Positions 1 through 8,012 of a DNA stretch of 47,157 nt are shown one piece after another. A model generated the notes under the pieces. It did not search any database, was not told where the DNA came from, and saw nothing but the letters and a program-made list of their open reading frames with translations. The DNA comes from Verrucomicrobiia bacterium. GTDB lineage: Bacteria; Verrucomicrobiota; Verrucomicrobiia; Limisphaerales; UBA1100. How positions within the stretch are numbered: the stretch's first letter is position 1; the number at the start of each line of letters is the position of its first letter. Both the position numbers and the translations under genes were made by a program. The stretch is from assembly GCA_014239365.1 (NCBI GenBank), contig JAAZZB010000027.1, forward strand, positions 1 through 47,157, given 5' to 3'.

Positions 1-1368
1 GCGCAGCTCGACTTCCTCATCACGGTTAGGATTTTTCACTGAAAGATCGCAGGTGGCTTCGTCCACATCGGCGGCGTCCACGCTCCATGATTGGTCGGAG
101 TCGGCGAGGGTCTTTTGTAGCTCCACGAATTCGGCGAGGTCGGCGTCATTAAGTGGGTTGGTCTTGCCGAGGTTGCGACCGGGGTCGAGTTGGTAGTACC
201 ACACCTTGCGGGTGGGCGCGCCTTTTTCAAAGAAGAGGACGACGGTCTTCACACCCGCTCCTTGGAAGGTGCCGCCGGGGCAGTCGAGCACGGTGTGGAG
301 GTTGCAGTTCTCGAGCAGTTCCTTGCGCAGGGCGACGGAGGCGTTGTCTGAATTGGACAGGAAAGTGTTCTTGATGACTACTGCGGCGCGGCCGCCGGCT
401 TTGAGCATGCGAATGAAGTGTTGCAGGAAGAGGAAGGCGGTTTCGCCGGTCTTGATGGGGAAGTTCTGCTGCACTTCCTTGCGTTCCTTGCCGCCGAAGG
501 GGGGATTGGCGAGGATGACGTCGTAGCGGTCCTTGTCCTGCACGTCCTGATCGTGGTCGGCCAAGGTATTGGTATGGATGATATTGGGTGCCTCTACGCC
601 GTGCAGGATGAGGTTCATGATGCCGATGACGTAGGCGAGGGATTTCTTTTCCTTACCGTAGAGGGTTTTCTCCTGCAGCGTCTTGAGCTTGGCGGCGGTG
701 AGTTTGCCCGCGCGCAGGTGGTCATGGGCTTCACACAAAAAGCCGGCGGAACCGCAGGCGCCATCGTAGATGCGCTCGCCAATGGCGGGGTTGGTGGCCT
801 TGACCATGGCGCGAATGAGGGGGCGCGGGGTGTAATACTCGCCGCCATTACGGCCGGCGTTGCCCATGCGCTTGATTTTTTCCTCATACAGGGAGGAGAG
901 CTCGTGCTTTTCCTCCTGTGACCGGAACTGGAGCATGTCGATGTGCTCGAGGGCGTCGCGCAGGGAGTAGCCGCTGCGGAATTTATTGCGGATTTCACCA
1001 AAGATTTCGCCGATCTTGTACTCAATGGTGTCGGGGCTTTCGGCGCGGCCTTTAAATTTTTCCAGATACGGCATGAGCTCATCATCCACAAAGTCGACGA
1101 GGTCCGGGCCGGTGAGGGCATTGTTGTGGTCGAAGTTGCCCTCGGCGTCCTTGGGCGCGGCCCATTTAGCCCAGCGAAACTTTTCAGCAATGATGGGCTC
1201 GTAGGTCTTGCCACGGAGCTCGGCCTCCATGCCCTTGGCCACCTCAAGGTCATCAAGGTATTTGAGGAAGAGCAGCCAGGAAGTTTGCTCGGTGTAATCG
1301 AGCTCAGAGGAGCAGCCGGCTTCTTTGCGCAGGACGTCATCAATATTCTTGAAGGCTTGTTCAAACAT
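1..1368 (-). CDS. hsdM: Type I restriction-modification DNA methyltransferase subunit M (3' end beyond the window)
   Basis: N6-adenine methyltransferase subunit of a type I restriction-modification enzyme; with HsdS it methylates the recognition site and with HsdR forms the nuclease. The frame reads without a stop from ATG at 1368 to the left edge (456 codons), so the C-terminus lies outside. The N-terminal helical domain starts MFEQAFKNIDDVLRKEAG. The SAM-binding motif DGACGSAGF lies near residues 202-210 and the catalytic NPPF tetrapeptide near 288-291, followed by FGGKERKEV. The family is usually about 480-530 residues, so little is missing. hsdS and hsdR are not in the window and should lie to the left, downstream. 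There is no strong Shine-Dalgarno before the ATG. The frame shows no frameshift in the visible part. Family assignment is secure; target specificity cannot be read from HsdM. Confidence 0.93.
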   Translation of the reverse strand, partial: MFEQAFKNIDDVLRKEAGCSSELDYTEQTSWLLFLKYLDDLEVAKGMEAELRGKTYEPIIAEKFRWAKWAAPKDAEGNFDHNNALTGPDLVDFVDDELMPYLEKFKGRAESPDTIEYKIGEIFGEIRNKFRSGYSLRDALEHIDMLQFRSQEEKHELSSLYEEKIKRMGNAGRNGGEYYTPRPLIRAMVKATNPAIGERIYDGACGSAGFLCEAHDHLRAGKLTAAKLKTLQEKTLYGKEKKSLAYVIGIMNLILHGVEAPNIIHTNTLADHDQDVQDKDRYDVILANPPFGGKERKEVQQNFPIKTGETAFLFLQHFIRMLKAGGRAAVVIKNTFLSNSDNASVALRKELLENCNLHTVLDCPGGTFQGAGVKTVVLFFEKGAPTRKVWYYQLDPGRNLGKTNPLNDADLAEFVELQKTLADSDQSWSVDAADVDEATCDLSVKNPNRDEEVELR

Positions 1369-1410
1369 GGGCGTGGGATTTATGGAGGGAAATGGATGCC
1401 GAGGAAAGGA

Positions 1411-1504
1411 AAAGGATTGGCGGTGGGTGTTGCGGTAGGGCGGTTTCTCCGAAACCGCCTTGGCGCGCTCGGAGAGCACGCCCTACCTTGGTGCCCAATC
1501 CTTT
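1411..1504. repeat. Palindromic repeat family A, copy 1 (double-hairpin form)
   Basis: The core 1434-1487 begins GGTAGGGCG and ends CGCCCTACC. Inside are two smaller hairpins: GGCGGTTTC/GAAACCGCC with loop TCC, and GCTC/GAGC around GGA. Outer arms AAAGGATTGG (1411-1420) and CCAATCCTTT (1495-1504) extend the palindrome. A further ACGCCCTACC half-site follows and contains the stop codon of the mscS-like gene. Related elements are at 24635-24685 and 26686-26715. Confidence 0.8.
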
Positions 1505-1509
1505 ACGCC

Positions 1510-2043
1510 CTACCCTTTGTCGCTCTCGGCTTTGCCGATGGTGATGGGGTTGGTGAAGAGGAGGGCGTTGGGGAGGAGAATTTTTTGGCCGGCGTGTTGG
1601 AGGGTAGTGTAGCGGAGATCGATGGCGGTGACTTCGCCGGACATGCCTTTGACTTCCAGAAAATCCTGTTTGGAAAAAGGGCGGTAGACGAGCAACAACA
1701 CGCCGGCGAGGATGTTGGAGATGGTGTCTTTGACGGCGAAGCCGAGGGCGAAACCGGTGAGGCCAAGGCCGGCGACGAGGGCGGAGACATCCACGCCCAG
1801 TGTGCCGAGCGCGGTGATGAGGCCGGCGACCAACAGCGTGACGCGGGCGGCCATGGCCATCAGGCGCACGACGGGGTATTCAAGAGAGGCTTTGTCGCCG
1901 GCGGCGAAGATGGTTTTGCGGGCGATGCGCGAGGCGAGCCAAAAGACGAAGAGCAGCGCTGCCGCCATTAAAATTTTCGGCCCCCACACGTGAATGAGGA
2001 TGGGCAGATTTTCCTGAGTGTATTCCTGAATTGTGTTCCACAT
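1510..2043 (-). CDS. Short MscS-family mechanosensitive channel, apparently lacking the C-terminal domain
   Basis: Inner-membrane small-conductance mechanosensitive channel family. ATG at 2043 is chosen because AGGAGG sits five bases upstream; a TTG further upstream would place the SD inside the gene. The 177-residue protein has two N-terminal hydrophobic helices (about 18-38 and 58-80), a Gly/Ala-rich pore helix (SALVAGLGLTGFALGFAVKD) and the MscS beta domain (PFSKQDFLEVKG, LPNALLFTNPI). It stops just after the beta domain. E. coli MscS is 286 residues and continues with an alpha/beta vestibule domain that is absent here. The TAG stop lies in a GGTAGGGCG sequence belonging to the adjacent palindromic repeat, so truncation by repeat insertion is possible. 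Short MscS-like proteins do exist, so it may also be natural. Confidence 0.85.
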   Translation of the reverse strand: MWNTIQEYTQENLPILIHVWGPKILMAAALLFVFWLASRIARKTIFAAGDKASLEYPVVRLMAMAARVTLLVAGLITALGTLGVDVSALVAGLGLTGFALGFAVKDTISNILAGVLLLVYRPFSKQDFLEVKGMSGEVTAIDLRYTTLQHAGQKILLPNALLFTNPITIGKAESDKG

Positions 2044-2111
2044 AAAAACCTCCTGCAAAGGTTGTCACGAATGTGGATGCGCGCGGCAAGCGGGAACTAT
2101 TGACAGGGGCC

Positions 2112-2144
2112 AATAAAAAACGGGGCAGGTTGCCCTGCCCCGTT
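2112..2144 (-). terminator. Rho-independent terminator of the thioredoxin-fold gene
   Basis: On the minus strand a perfect 11-bp stem AACGGGGCAGG / CCTGCCCCGTT with a four-base loop is followed by a run of T. It lies 20 bases after the stop of the gene ending at 2164, so transcription from the sigma/thioredoxin block should end here and the mscS-like gene downstream would need its own promoter. Confidence 0.85.
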
Positions 2145-2163
2145 GGGTGAATTTGCGTTCAAT

Positions 2164-3099
2164 TTAGGTGGCGCTTTTGTCGCCGAAGTATTGCTTCAGG
2201 ATTTGGTCGATGCGCTTGGCGGTGTCGCTCTTGGGCGCAGCCTTTTGGGCTTCGATCAACAGCTTCTTGGCTTCGTCCTTTTTCTTGGCCTGAAACATGA
2301 TGGAAGATTTCAAAAACAACGCCTGTTGCAATGATTCGCCGGTGGCTTTTTCTTTTTTCACCAGTGCATCAATTTTGGCGGCGAGTGCTTCGGGCTTGCC
2401 TGCGCCGTTGCCGCGCGTCAATTCCGTGAGCATTTCCTTGAATGCAACGGCTTTACGGGCGCCTTCGTATTTAACTTTGAGGCCGGCTTTGTTCTTGGCG
2501 TCAAGTTTGATGATTTCATCAATCTTTTCACCGTGGCTTTCGTTGGCGAATTTGGAACCCATCAGCGTCAGCGCGGTGTCGAGCAGCTTGGCGCGCTCGA
2601 TGCCCTTGGCTTTTTCAGCCTTGGCCAATGCTTTGGGGATGCGGGATTTGCCGACCATTTGTTCCACCCACTCGTCAGCGGATTGACCGCTGTAGCCGGA
2701 GTTGGAAAAGAAGGGTTTGCCTTCGGCATCGGTCAGGAAAATCGACGGCACGCCACGCACTTTGTATTCGGCGGACAGTTCTTTGTACTGCGCTTTTTCA
2801 GCATCGGTGGTTTTGGATTTATCACGCGGGCTGTCGAGCTTCAGCAAAATGTAATGCTTGGGCATTTCTTTTTTGAAGATGTCTTTTGCCAACACATTTT
2901 TGTGGAGCGCTTTGCAGGGAGGGCACCAATCGGAGCCGGTGAATTCCATCAGGATGGGCTTGCCTTCCTTGGCGGCTTGGGCTTTGGCTTTTTCGAAGTC
3001 AACGAGCCAGCCTTCTTCGGCAATGGCGGTGCTCACGAACAGCGTGGAAAACATGACGGCCAGCGCCATGCGAGTGGAGTAATGTTTAATGGGTTTCAT
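2164..3099 (-). CDS. Exported thioredoxin-fold protein with CPPC active site
   Basis: Probable periplasmic thiol-disulfide protein of the thioredoxin_7/DUF255-like type. Residues 1-27 look like a signal peptide (hydrophobic segment MALAVMFSTLFVSTAIA, cleavage after AIA). The thioredoxin domain spans about 31-155, with the redox motif W-C59-P-P-C62 and the cis-Pro region VRGVPSIFLTD. The remaining roughly 150 residues are Lys/Ala-rich helices ending in a possible TPR-like segment (ALFLKSSIMFQAKKKDEAKKLL). ATG at 3099 is used; a second Met at codon 11 is possible and would still leave a signal peptide. It lies 77 bases downstream of an ECF sigma gene on the same strand and ends at a strong terminator, so co-transcription is plausible. 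CPPC is unusual among periplasmic oxidases and reductases, so the direction of the redox reaction is not determined. Confidence 0.85.
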   Translation of the reverse strand: MKPIKHYSTRMALAVMFSTLFVSTAIAEEGWLVDFEKAKAQAAKEGKPILMEFTGSDWCPPCKALHKNVLAKDIFKKEMPKHYILLKLDSPRDKSKTTDAEKAQYKELSAEYKVRGVPSIFLTDAEGKPFFSNSGYSGQSADEWVEQMVGKSRIPKALAKAEKAKGIERAKLLDTALTLMGSKFANESHGEKIDEIIKLDAKNKAGLKVKYEGARKAVAFKEMLTELTRGNGAGKPEALAAKIDALVKKEKATGESLQQALFLKSSIMFQAKKKDEAKKLLIEAQKAAPKSDTAKRIDQILKQYFGDKSAT

Positions 3100-3176
3100 G
3101 GCCGATGAGCCTACCGTAGTGGCTCAAGTCTTGCAACGGCTTTTTTGCCTGATTGGTTGATAGCTGCGAGCGCGGG

Positions 3177-3881
3177 CTAAACGGCCATCGGGGCCACTTC
3201 CAAATACGGCTGCCAATCGGTTTGCTTTGAGGTGAGGGCGCGGTTTTCTTTTTCCTGAAGGTGCTGGAGGGTCTCGCGCATTTTGATTTTGGCGCGATGG
3301 CAGCGGACTTTTACGGAGTCGACGGATTGGCCGGTGAATTTGCTGACCTCTTTTAGGCTGCGGCCTTCGATCTCGCGCATGGTGAGGATCACACGGCTGA
3401 GGGGGGTGAGCGCGTTCATCGCGTAGTCGAGGAGTTGGCGCGCCTCATGCACCTTGAGCTGGCGATTCACATTGCCGGTGCTGAGCCAATCGATGGAGCC
3501 TTCGCCTAAATCTTCAAAACTGGTTTCGCGAATGCGCCGCTGGATGCGCCGTAGATGATCGCGCGCCACATTGCTGGCAATGCGAGAAATCCAATGCTCG
3601 AAGGGCGACTTGGCGCGGTACTGTTTCAAGTTGCGCCACGCTTTGAGAAAGGTGTCTTGCGCGAGGTCTTCGACTTTATGCGCGTCGCGCTCGTAATGGG
3701 TGAGGATTCCAAACACCCGATTTTTATAACGGGCAACCAAAATTTCAAACGCCTCCGGCTCGCCTTGATGAATGCGGCGCAGGATCGAGGCATCCGTTTC
3801 GGTCGATTCGATCAATTCGTTTCCTTCATTGCGCGTTGCGCAATCGGCCATTCCCACGATCATGGTGCTTATTGTGCTCAT
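3177..3881 (-). CDS. ECF-type RNA polymerase sigma factor (RpoE-like)
   Basis: Sigma-70 family factor of the extracytoplasmic-function class. After a roughly 30-residue N-terminal extension, region 2 runs from about residue 33 (ILRRIHQGEPEAFEILV) through the core-binding segment KVEDLAQDTFLKAWRNL. Region 4 lies at about 160-210 (ALTPLSRVILTMREIEGRSL, then a helix-turn-helix with QSVDSVKVRCHRAK). At 234 residues it is longer than the usual 170-200 because of both tails. ATG at 3881 is preceded by AAGGGA at good spacing. No anti-sigma gene is adjacent, so its control is not apparent. It is divergent from the CpxR/CpxA-like pair and shares a 170-base promoter region with it, so the Cpx-box found there could affect both. 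The thioredoxin-fold gene follows it. Confidence 0.92.
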   Translation of the reverse strand: MSTISTMIVGMADCATRNEGNELIESTETDASILRRIHQGEPEAFEILVARYKNRVFGILTHYERDAHKVEDLAQDTFLKAWRNLKQYRAKSPFEHWISRIASNVARDHLRRIQRRIRETSFEDLGEGSIDWLSTGNVNRQLKVHEARQLLDYAMNALTPLSRVILTMREIEGRSLKEVSKFTGQSVDSVKVRCHRAKIKMRETLQHLQEKENRALTSKQTDWQPYLEVAPMAV

Positions 3882-3975
3882 CGTTTTCCCTTCAATTGAG
3901 TTGGATGCATCGCATCTGCTTGATTAATTAGACTCAATGGATGTAAAGAAGTTGTGTGAACGAGGCCTGAAAATT

Positions 3976-3990
3976 GTAAAGTGTTGTAAA
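3976..3990 (+). promoter_or_regulatory. Putative CpxR binding site (Cpx-box)
   Basis: GTAAAGTGTTGTAAA is a perfect match to GTAAA-N5-GTAAA, the consensus known for E. coli CpxR. It lies 62 bases before the CpxR-like start and between two divergent genes. A third GTAAAG at 3943 is 33 bases (about three helical turns) from the first half-site. Autoregulation of the pair, and possibly control of the sigma gene, is inferred. Confidence 0.6.
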
Positions 3991-4051
3991 GTTCAGGGAA
4001 AAAACGCGCAGAAACGGGTAAGCTTATCTCGTTCGCGATTAGCACGGCAAT

Positions 4052-4807
4052 ATGAGCCAAACAATGAACAGCCAGCCGGAAGCCGCCGCGCCGGGATCCG
4101 CCACGGTGGCCACGCCGATTATCATCATCGATGATGATCCGAAGCTGTGCGAATTGATCGGCGATTACCTCGCACCGCTAGGGTACGATGTGGCCTCCGC
4201 CAACACCGGGACCGATGGGCTGGAGATGGTGCTCGCCGGCGATTACCACGCGGTGATTCTGGACGTGATGCTGCCGGGCATGGATGGCTTTGAAGTGCTC
4301 AAGGCCATACGGCATCAATCCAATGTGCCCGTGCTGATGCTCACTGGTCGCGGCGATGAGGCCGACCGAGTGGTGGGGCTGGAAATCGGCGCGGATGATT
4401 ACTTGCCCAAAACATTTTCCACCCGCGAGCTGTTGGCGCGCTTGCGCGCGGTGATGCGGCGGACTCAATCGAAAACCGACGCGGGAAGCGCAACGGAGAT
4501 TGAGGCGAATCTCACCAACGGTGCCCTCATGATTTCGCCCGGCTCACGCACTGCCGCCTTGGGCGATGTGCCGCTGAAGTTGACCTCGCTGGAATTCGAC
4601 CTGCTGCTGAGCCTCGCCCGCGCGCGCGGTCGCGTAAAATCGCGCGAACAAATTCTCGATGACGTGGCCGGACGCGATTACGAAGTGTTCGATCGCTCCA
4701 TCGACGTCCACGTGAGCGCCCTGCGGCAAAAGCTCGGCGACGATCCCAAGGCCCCCACCTTCATCCAAACCATTCGCTCGGTCGGGTATATGATGATCAA
4801 GCAATGA
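4052..4807 (+). CDS. OmpR/CpxR-family response regulator
   Basis: DNA-binding response regulator, partner of the histidine kinase seven bases downstream. The receiver domain (about 22-140) has the acidic pocket IIDDDP, the phospho-acceptor Asp at about residue 71 in VILDVMLPGMDG, the Thr in VLMLTGRG and the Lys in DDYLPKTF. The C-terminal winged helix (about 155-250) has the OmpR-type motifs LTSLEFDLLLSLAR and SIDVHVSALRQKLGDD and ends RSVGYMMIKQ. The receiver sequence and the DYLPK context resemble CpxR. About 20 unstructured residues precede the domain. Upstream is a perfect GTAAA-N5-GTAAA site, which supports a CpxR-like specificity and autoregulation. The name is not assigned because orthology to enteric CpxR cannot be shown without a tree. 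Confidence 0.93.
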   Translation: MSQTMNSQPEAAAPGSATVATPIIIIDDDPKLCELIGDYLAPLGYDVASANTGTDGLEMVLAGDYHAVILDVMLPGMDGFEVLKAIRHQSNVPVLMLTGRGDEADRVVGLEIGADDYLPKTFSTRELLARLRAVMRRTQSKTDAGSATEIEANLTNGALMISPGSRTAALGDVPLKLTSLEFDLLLSLARARGRVKSREQILDDVAGRDYEVFDRSIDVHVSALRQKLGDDPKAPTFIQTIRSVGYMMIKQ

Positions 4808-4814
4808 TAGACCC

Positions 4815-6746
4815 ATGAACATTCGCAGCAAACTTTTCACTAAAATTCTGATTTGGTTTTTCCTGAACCTCGCGCTGATTGGCGTGCTGGTGTGGGGCGT
4901 GCAGGCCCTGCAATTGGATCCCGGCGCGGCCTCCACCAAGCAGGATGAATTCCGTGTGCAGGCGGCGGCCAAGTTGATCGCCGATCAACTCATCAAAGAA
5001 CCTAGTGAAAATTGGGACGCCGTACTCCAAAAACATGCCGACCTGCACAAGGTCACCTTCGTGCTGCTCGATGCCAACAGCACGCGCCTCGCCGGGCCTG
5101 CATTGAAACTTCCCAAACCGGTGAACGAGGAATTGCAACGCATCGCCCGGCGTCCGACCGGACGGCGCCCCAATCCCAACGACTGGATTTATAACGAGCT
5201 GAGCCTACGACCGGAACAGATTACCCAATACGAAACTGCGCGCCGCGAACGTGAAACAGCGTACCGCGCCATTTGGGATGACCCCGGTTTTCGTGATTTG
5301 CCGCGCGAAGAACGCAATGAAAAATTTGCCGCCGCGCGGGGAAAAATCATGCGCGATTATTCGGAAAAAATCTCAACCCTCCTCGATGAAGAACAGCGCG
5401 GCAAATACACCAACATCGTGCAACGCTTCAGCCGGATTTCCTCACTGACGTTTCGCAGACCAAGCAGCCAGCTTTCGCCTGAACGCCTCAGCCGACTCAT
5501 CGCCGAAGCCGATGCCAACCACGACGGCCAATTGACCACCAACGAGCTGCGGGGATTTTTCCGCATCCCGCCCGGCTCCGGCACAGCATCGCCATTACCC
5601 CCGTTGCCATCACCGCCCGGCGCGGCCGGCTCAGTGATTATTCCACCGCTACGCACCGCCAACCCCACACGCCACTGGGCCGGCGTGGAGATTCCTGTCC
5701 GCATTCAAACCGGCACGGAGGGGTTGCCTGAAGAAGACCTCGACCTCACCCGCCTGCGCCGCAGCCGACAAGGCCGCCGCGGGCAGCCGCCGCAAACGTA
5801 TTGGATGGCCACGCTGCTCACGATGTCTGAAACCGGCGGCGGACAGGGCATCTTCGCCGAGCCGTTGCCGTGGATCACGATCGTGCTCGTGGCGATCGGG
5901 TTGTCGGCATTATTTTGGCTGCCGATGGTGCGCAACATCACTCAACCGATTGCCGAGGTGACCGCCGCCACGGAGATGATTGCCGAAGGCAAATTCGATG
6001 TCCGCGTGGGCACCGCGCGCACGGATGAAATCGGACGCGTGGGCCACGCTGTGGATTTTATGGCCGACCGCCTTGATGGGTTCGTCAAAGGCCAGCGCCG
6101 TTTCCTCGGCGATATTTCTCACGAGCTGTGCTCCCCCATCGCGCGCATTCAAGTCGCGCTCGGCATCCTCGATCAGCGCGCCGATGATCAGCAAAAAAAA
6201 TACGTGCAGAATGTGCAGGACGAAGTGGGGCATATGTCTGAATTGGTGAATGAATTGCTGCTGTTTTCGCAGGAAAACGTGAAGCCCAAATCCATCGAGC
6301 TGGAACCGGTGCCCCTGCGCGAATTGATCGACCGAATCGCCCAACGCGAATGCGGCGAATCCGCCTCACTCACTATTTCCATCGACGAAAAAATTTCCGT
6401 CATCGCCCATCCGCAACGGCTCTCTCTCGCACTGGGAAATCTGCTCCGCAATGCCATGCAGTACGCCAGCGAAGCCGGGCCCATTTCCATCACCGCAACA
6501 ACCGATGACAACCGCATCGCACTCAAAATCACCGACTGCGGCCCGGGCTTGTCGGAGGAATGTTTGCCGAGAATTTTCGATCCCTTTTATCGCCCTGAAC
6601 TATCGCGCGGCCGCGACACCGGCGGCGTAGGCCTCGGCCTCGCCATCGTAAAAACCTGCGTCACCGCCTGCAACGGAACCGTCACCTGCCAAAACCGCAA
6701 GCCCACCGGGCTGGAATTCAAAATCGTGCTGGAAGCCTCGGGCTAA
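4815..6746 (+). CDS. CpxA-like sensor histidine kinase with a CpxP/Spy-like segment and an EF-hand in its sensor domain
   Basis: Inner-membrane histidine kinase, 643 residues. TM1 is at about 11-31 and TM2 at about 353-371, leaving an unusually large periplasmic domain of about 320 residues (CpxA of E. coli has about 135). Within it, residues 129-205 form a charged helical stretch framed by LRPEQ and LDEEQ, as in the LTxxQ motif proteins CpxP and Spy. Residues 233-244 (DANHDGQLTTNE) are a textbook EF-hand loop, followed by a Pro-rich linker. The HAMP domain is at about 370-425; the H-box has His436 in GDISHELCSPIARIQ, close to the CpxA form. The ATP domain has NLLRNAMQYA, DCGPGLSEE and GVGLGLAIVK. 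It follows the response regulator by seven bases. The CpxP-like reading is by motif only. Its stop overlaps the convergent gene by four bases. Confidence 0.93.
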   Translation: MNIRSKLFTKILIWFFLNLALIGVLVWGVQALQLDPGAASTKQDEFRVQAAAKLIADQLIKEPSENWDAVLQKHADLHKVTFVLLDANSTRLAGPALKLPKPVNEELQRIARRPTGRRPNPNDWIYNELSLRPEQITQYETARRERETAYRAIWDDPGFRDLPREERNEKFAAARGKIMRDYSEKISTLLDEEQRGKYTNIVQRFSRISSLTFRRPSSQLSPERLSRLIAEADANHDGQLTTNELRGFFRIPPGSGTASPLPPLPSPPGAAGSVIIPPLRTANPTRHWAGVEIPVRIQTGTEGLPEEDLDLTRLRRSRQGRRGQPPQTYWMATLLTMSETGGGQGIFAEPLPWITIVLVAIGLSALFWLPMVRNITQPIAEVTAATEMIAEGKFDVRVGTARTDEIGRVGHAVDFMADRLDGFVKGQRRFLGDISHELCSPIARIQVALGILDQRADDQQKKYVQNVQDEVGHMSELVNELLLFSQENVKPKSIELEPVPLRELIDRIAQRECGESASLTISIDEKISVIAHPQRLSLALGNLLRNAMQYASEAGPISITATTDDNRIALKITDCGPGLSEECLPRIFDPFYRPELSRGRDTGGVGLGLAIVKTCVTACNGTVTCQNRKPTGLEFKIVLEASG

Positions 6747-7597
6747 AGGTCGAGCAACTCATCCATCAGCGCGGCGGTCTTGTCATCGCCGCCGTCGCCG
6801 CCCTCGCGCGTGACCCAGCCGGAGAATCCAATTTTCTTCAACTCCGCCCGCACTTTATCCCATTCCACATCGCCCTGGCCGAGCGGGCAGAAGCCGTTTT
6901 TCTTGCCCCAATCCTTAACGTCCAGCTTCACGTTGCGATTACCGAGAATGCGAATCCACTCGTGGCTCGGCGCAAATTTTTGCATGTTGCCGATGTCGTA
7001 ATACGCCTGCACCCATGGATTGTTAATTTCATCGATATAGTCGCGGAACTGCTCCGGCTTATAACAGAACCCATTCCAAACCGTCTCGATGAGCACATGA
7101 ATCCCCAACTTGCTCGCCAGCGGAATCACCTTGCGAATCTCCGTGATGGAGCGTTCCCAAACCTGCTCGTGCGTTTCATTAGCACCCTTCACCGCGCCCG
7201 GCACCAGCAACACCGACGAGCCACCCACCGCCTTCGATTCGCGAATCGCCGCCTCCAATCCCGTGCGCCCTTCGTAACGCGTCGCTTTGTCCGGCGAAGA
7301 CAACCGCTTGTTCCAATGCTTATTATAAACCACCCCGTGCATCGGCAGCTCCAGCTCGCCGCACGCCTTGCGTAGCCCGGCAACATCCATCCCCGGCGCA
7401 CTGCCTTCGATGCCATCAAACCCCAATTCCTTGAGGTGCTTCATCCGCTTCAAATTCACTCGCCCGCCAAATTTTGTGGACTTAAAAATAAGCCCCTTAT
7501 TTGCCCGCTCACGTTTTTTGTCAGCAGCATTGAGTTGCGAAGTAGCCGCCACAGCCGCAGCCGCCCCGGTCGATTGAATAAAAGTACGTCGATTCAT
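6743..7597 (-). CDS. Tat-exported sugar phosphate isomerase/epimerase-like TIM-barrel protein
   Basis: Member of the AP-endonuclease-2 / xylose-isomerase-like TIM-barrel family, common in PVC genomes in exported form. ATG at 7597 is chosen because it begins MNRRTFIQSTGAAAAVAA, a twin-arginine signal, and AGGAAA lies just upstream; further upstream in-frame starts would bury that signal. The protein is 284 residues. Likely metal and substrate residues occur in VLIETVWNGF, YYDIGNMQ, VKLDVKDWG and the terminal GWVTREGG. Substrate is unknown; relatives act on keto-sugars or inosose. It is single and convergent with the kinase gene, overlapping it by four bases. A related Tat-exported protein is encoded at 38857-39750. 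Confidence 0.87.
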   Translation of the reverse strand: MNRRTFIQSTGAAAAVAATSQLNAADKKRERANKGLIFKSTKFGGRVNLKRMKHLKELGFDGIEGSAPGMDVAGLRKACGELELPMHGVVYNKHWNKRLSSPDKATRYEGRTGLEAAIRESKAVGGSSVLLVPGAVKGANETHEQVWERSITEIRKVIPLASKLGIHVLIETVWNGFCYKPEQFRDYIDEINNPWVQAYYDIGNMQKFAPSHEWIRILGNRNVKLDVKDWGKKNGFCPLGQGDVEWDKVRAELKKIGFSGWVTREGGDGGDDKTAALMDELLDL

Positions 7598-7772
7598 TTT
7601 TGTGTTTCCTGAAGTGGTGAACCCCCAGCCTATTTCCAGCACCACAAATGTTCAAGTTTTTCCAACACAGACGATTACGATTTTCAGGATGGAATCATTG
7701 AGTTTTCCTGTGCCATGAGCTAGATTCAACGCCGACGAGCTGCAATAAAAAAGGACACCCCATTGGCACAAA

Positions 7773-8012
7773 ATGAGCCCGACGATTTTCAGGTATCGCA
7801 ACTATCGTTTCTTTTTCTTCTCGCGCGAGGAGCCGAGGATGCACATTCACGTCTTTTCGCCGGACGGCGAGGCAAAGTTCTGGATTGAACCCAACATCAA
7901 ATTAGCTGTAAATAAGGGCCTGAAGGAAACCGAACTCAACGAACTGGAGAACCAAATCCGTGAGCACGAACAACAAATCCGCAACGCTTGGAACGAGCGC
8001 TTCAACTCCTGA
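7773..8012 (+). CDS. DUF4160 family protein, first half of a toxin-antitoxin-like pair
   Basis: A 79-residue protein with the DUF4160 signature: N-terminal SPTIFRYRNYRFFFFSRE, then MHIHVFSPDGEAKFWIEP and a helical C-terminus ELNELENQIREHEQQI. DUF4160 proteins are typically encoded directly before a DUF2442 protein, as here. The pair is often listed as toxin-antitoxin-like, but its biochemistry is not established to my knowledge. The downstream gene starts inside this one (53-base overlap in another frame), which suggests translational coupling. ATG at 7773 gives the usual family start. No clear promoter or SD is visible; the 175 bases upstream hold nothing I recognise. Confidence 0.85.
   Translation: MSPTIFRYRNYRFFFFSREEPRMHIHVFSPDGEAKFWIEPNIKLAVNKGLKETELNELENQIREHEQQIRNAWNERFNS

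Noticed and set aside
943-1971. Long plus-strand open frame opposite hsdM and mscS
   Set aside because: It is antisense to two recognisable genes, has a Gly/Val/Glu-rich composition typical of GC-rich antisense frames and matches no family.
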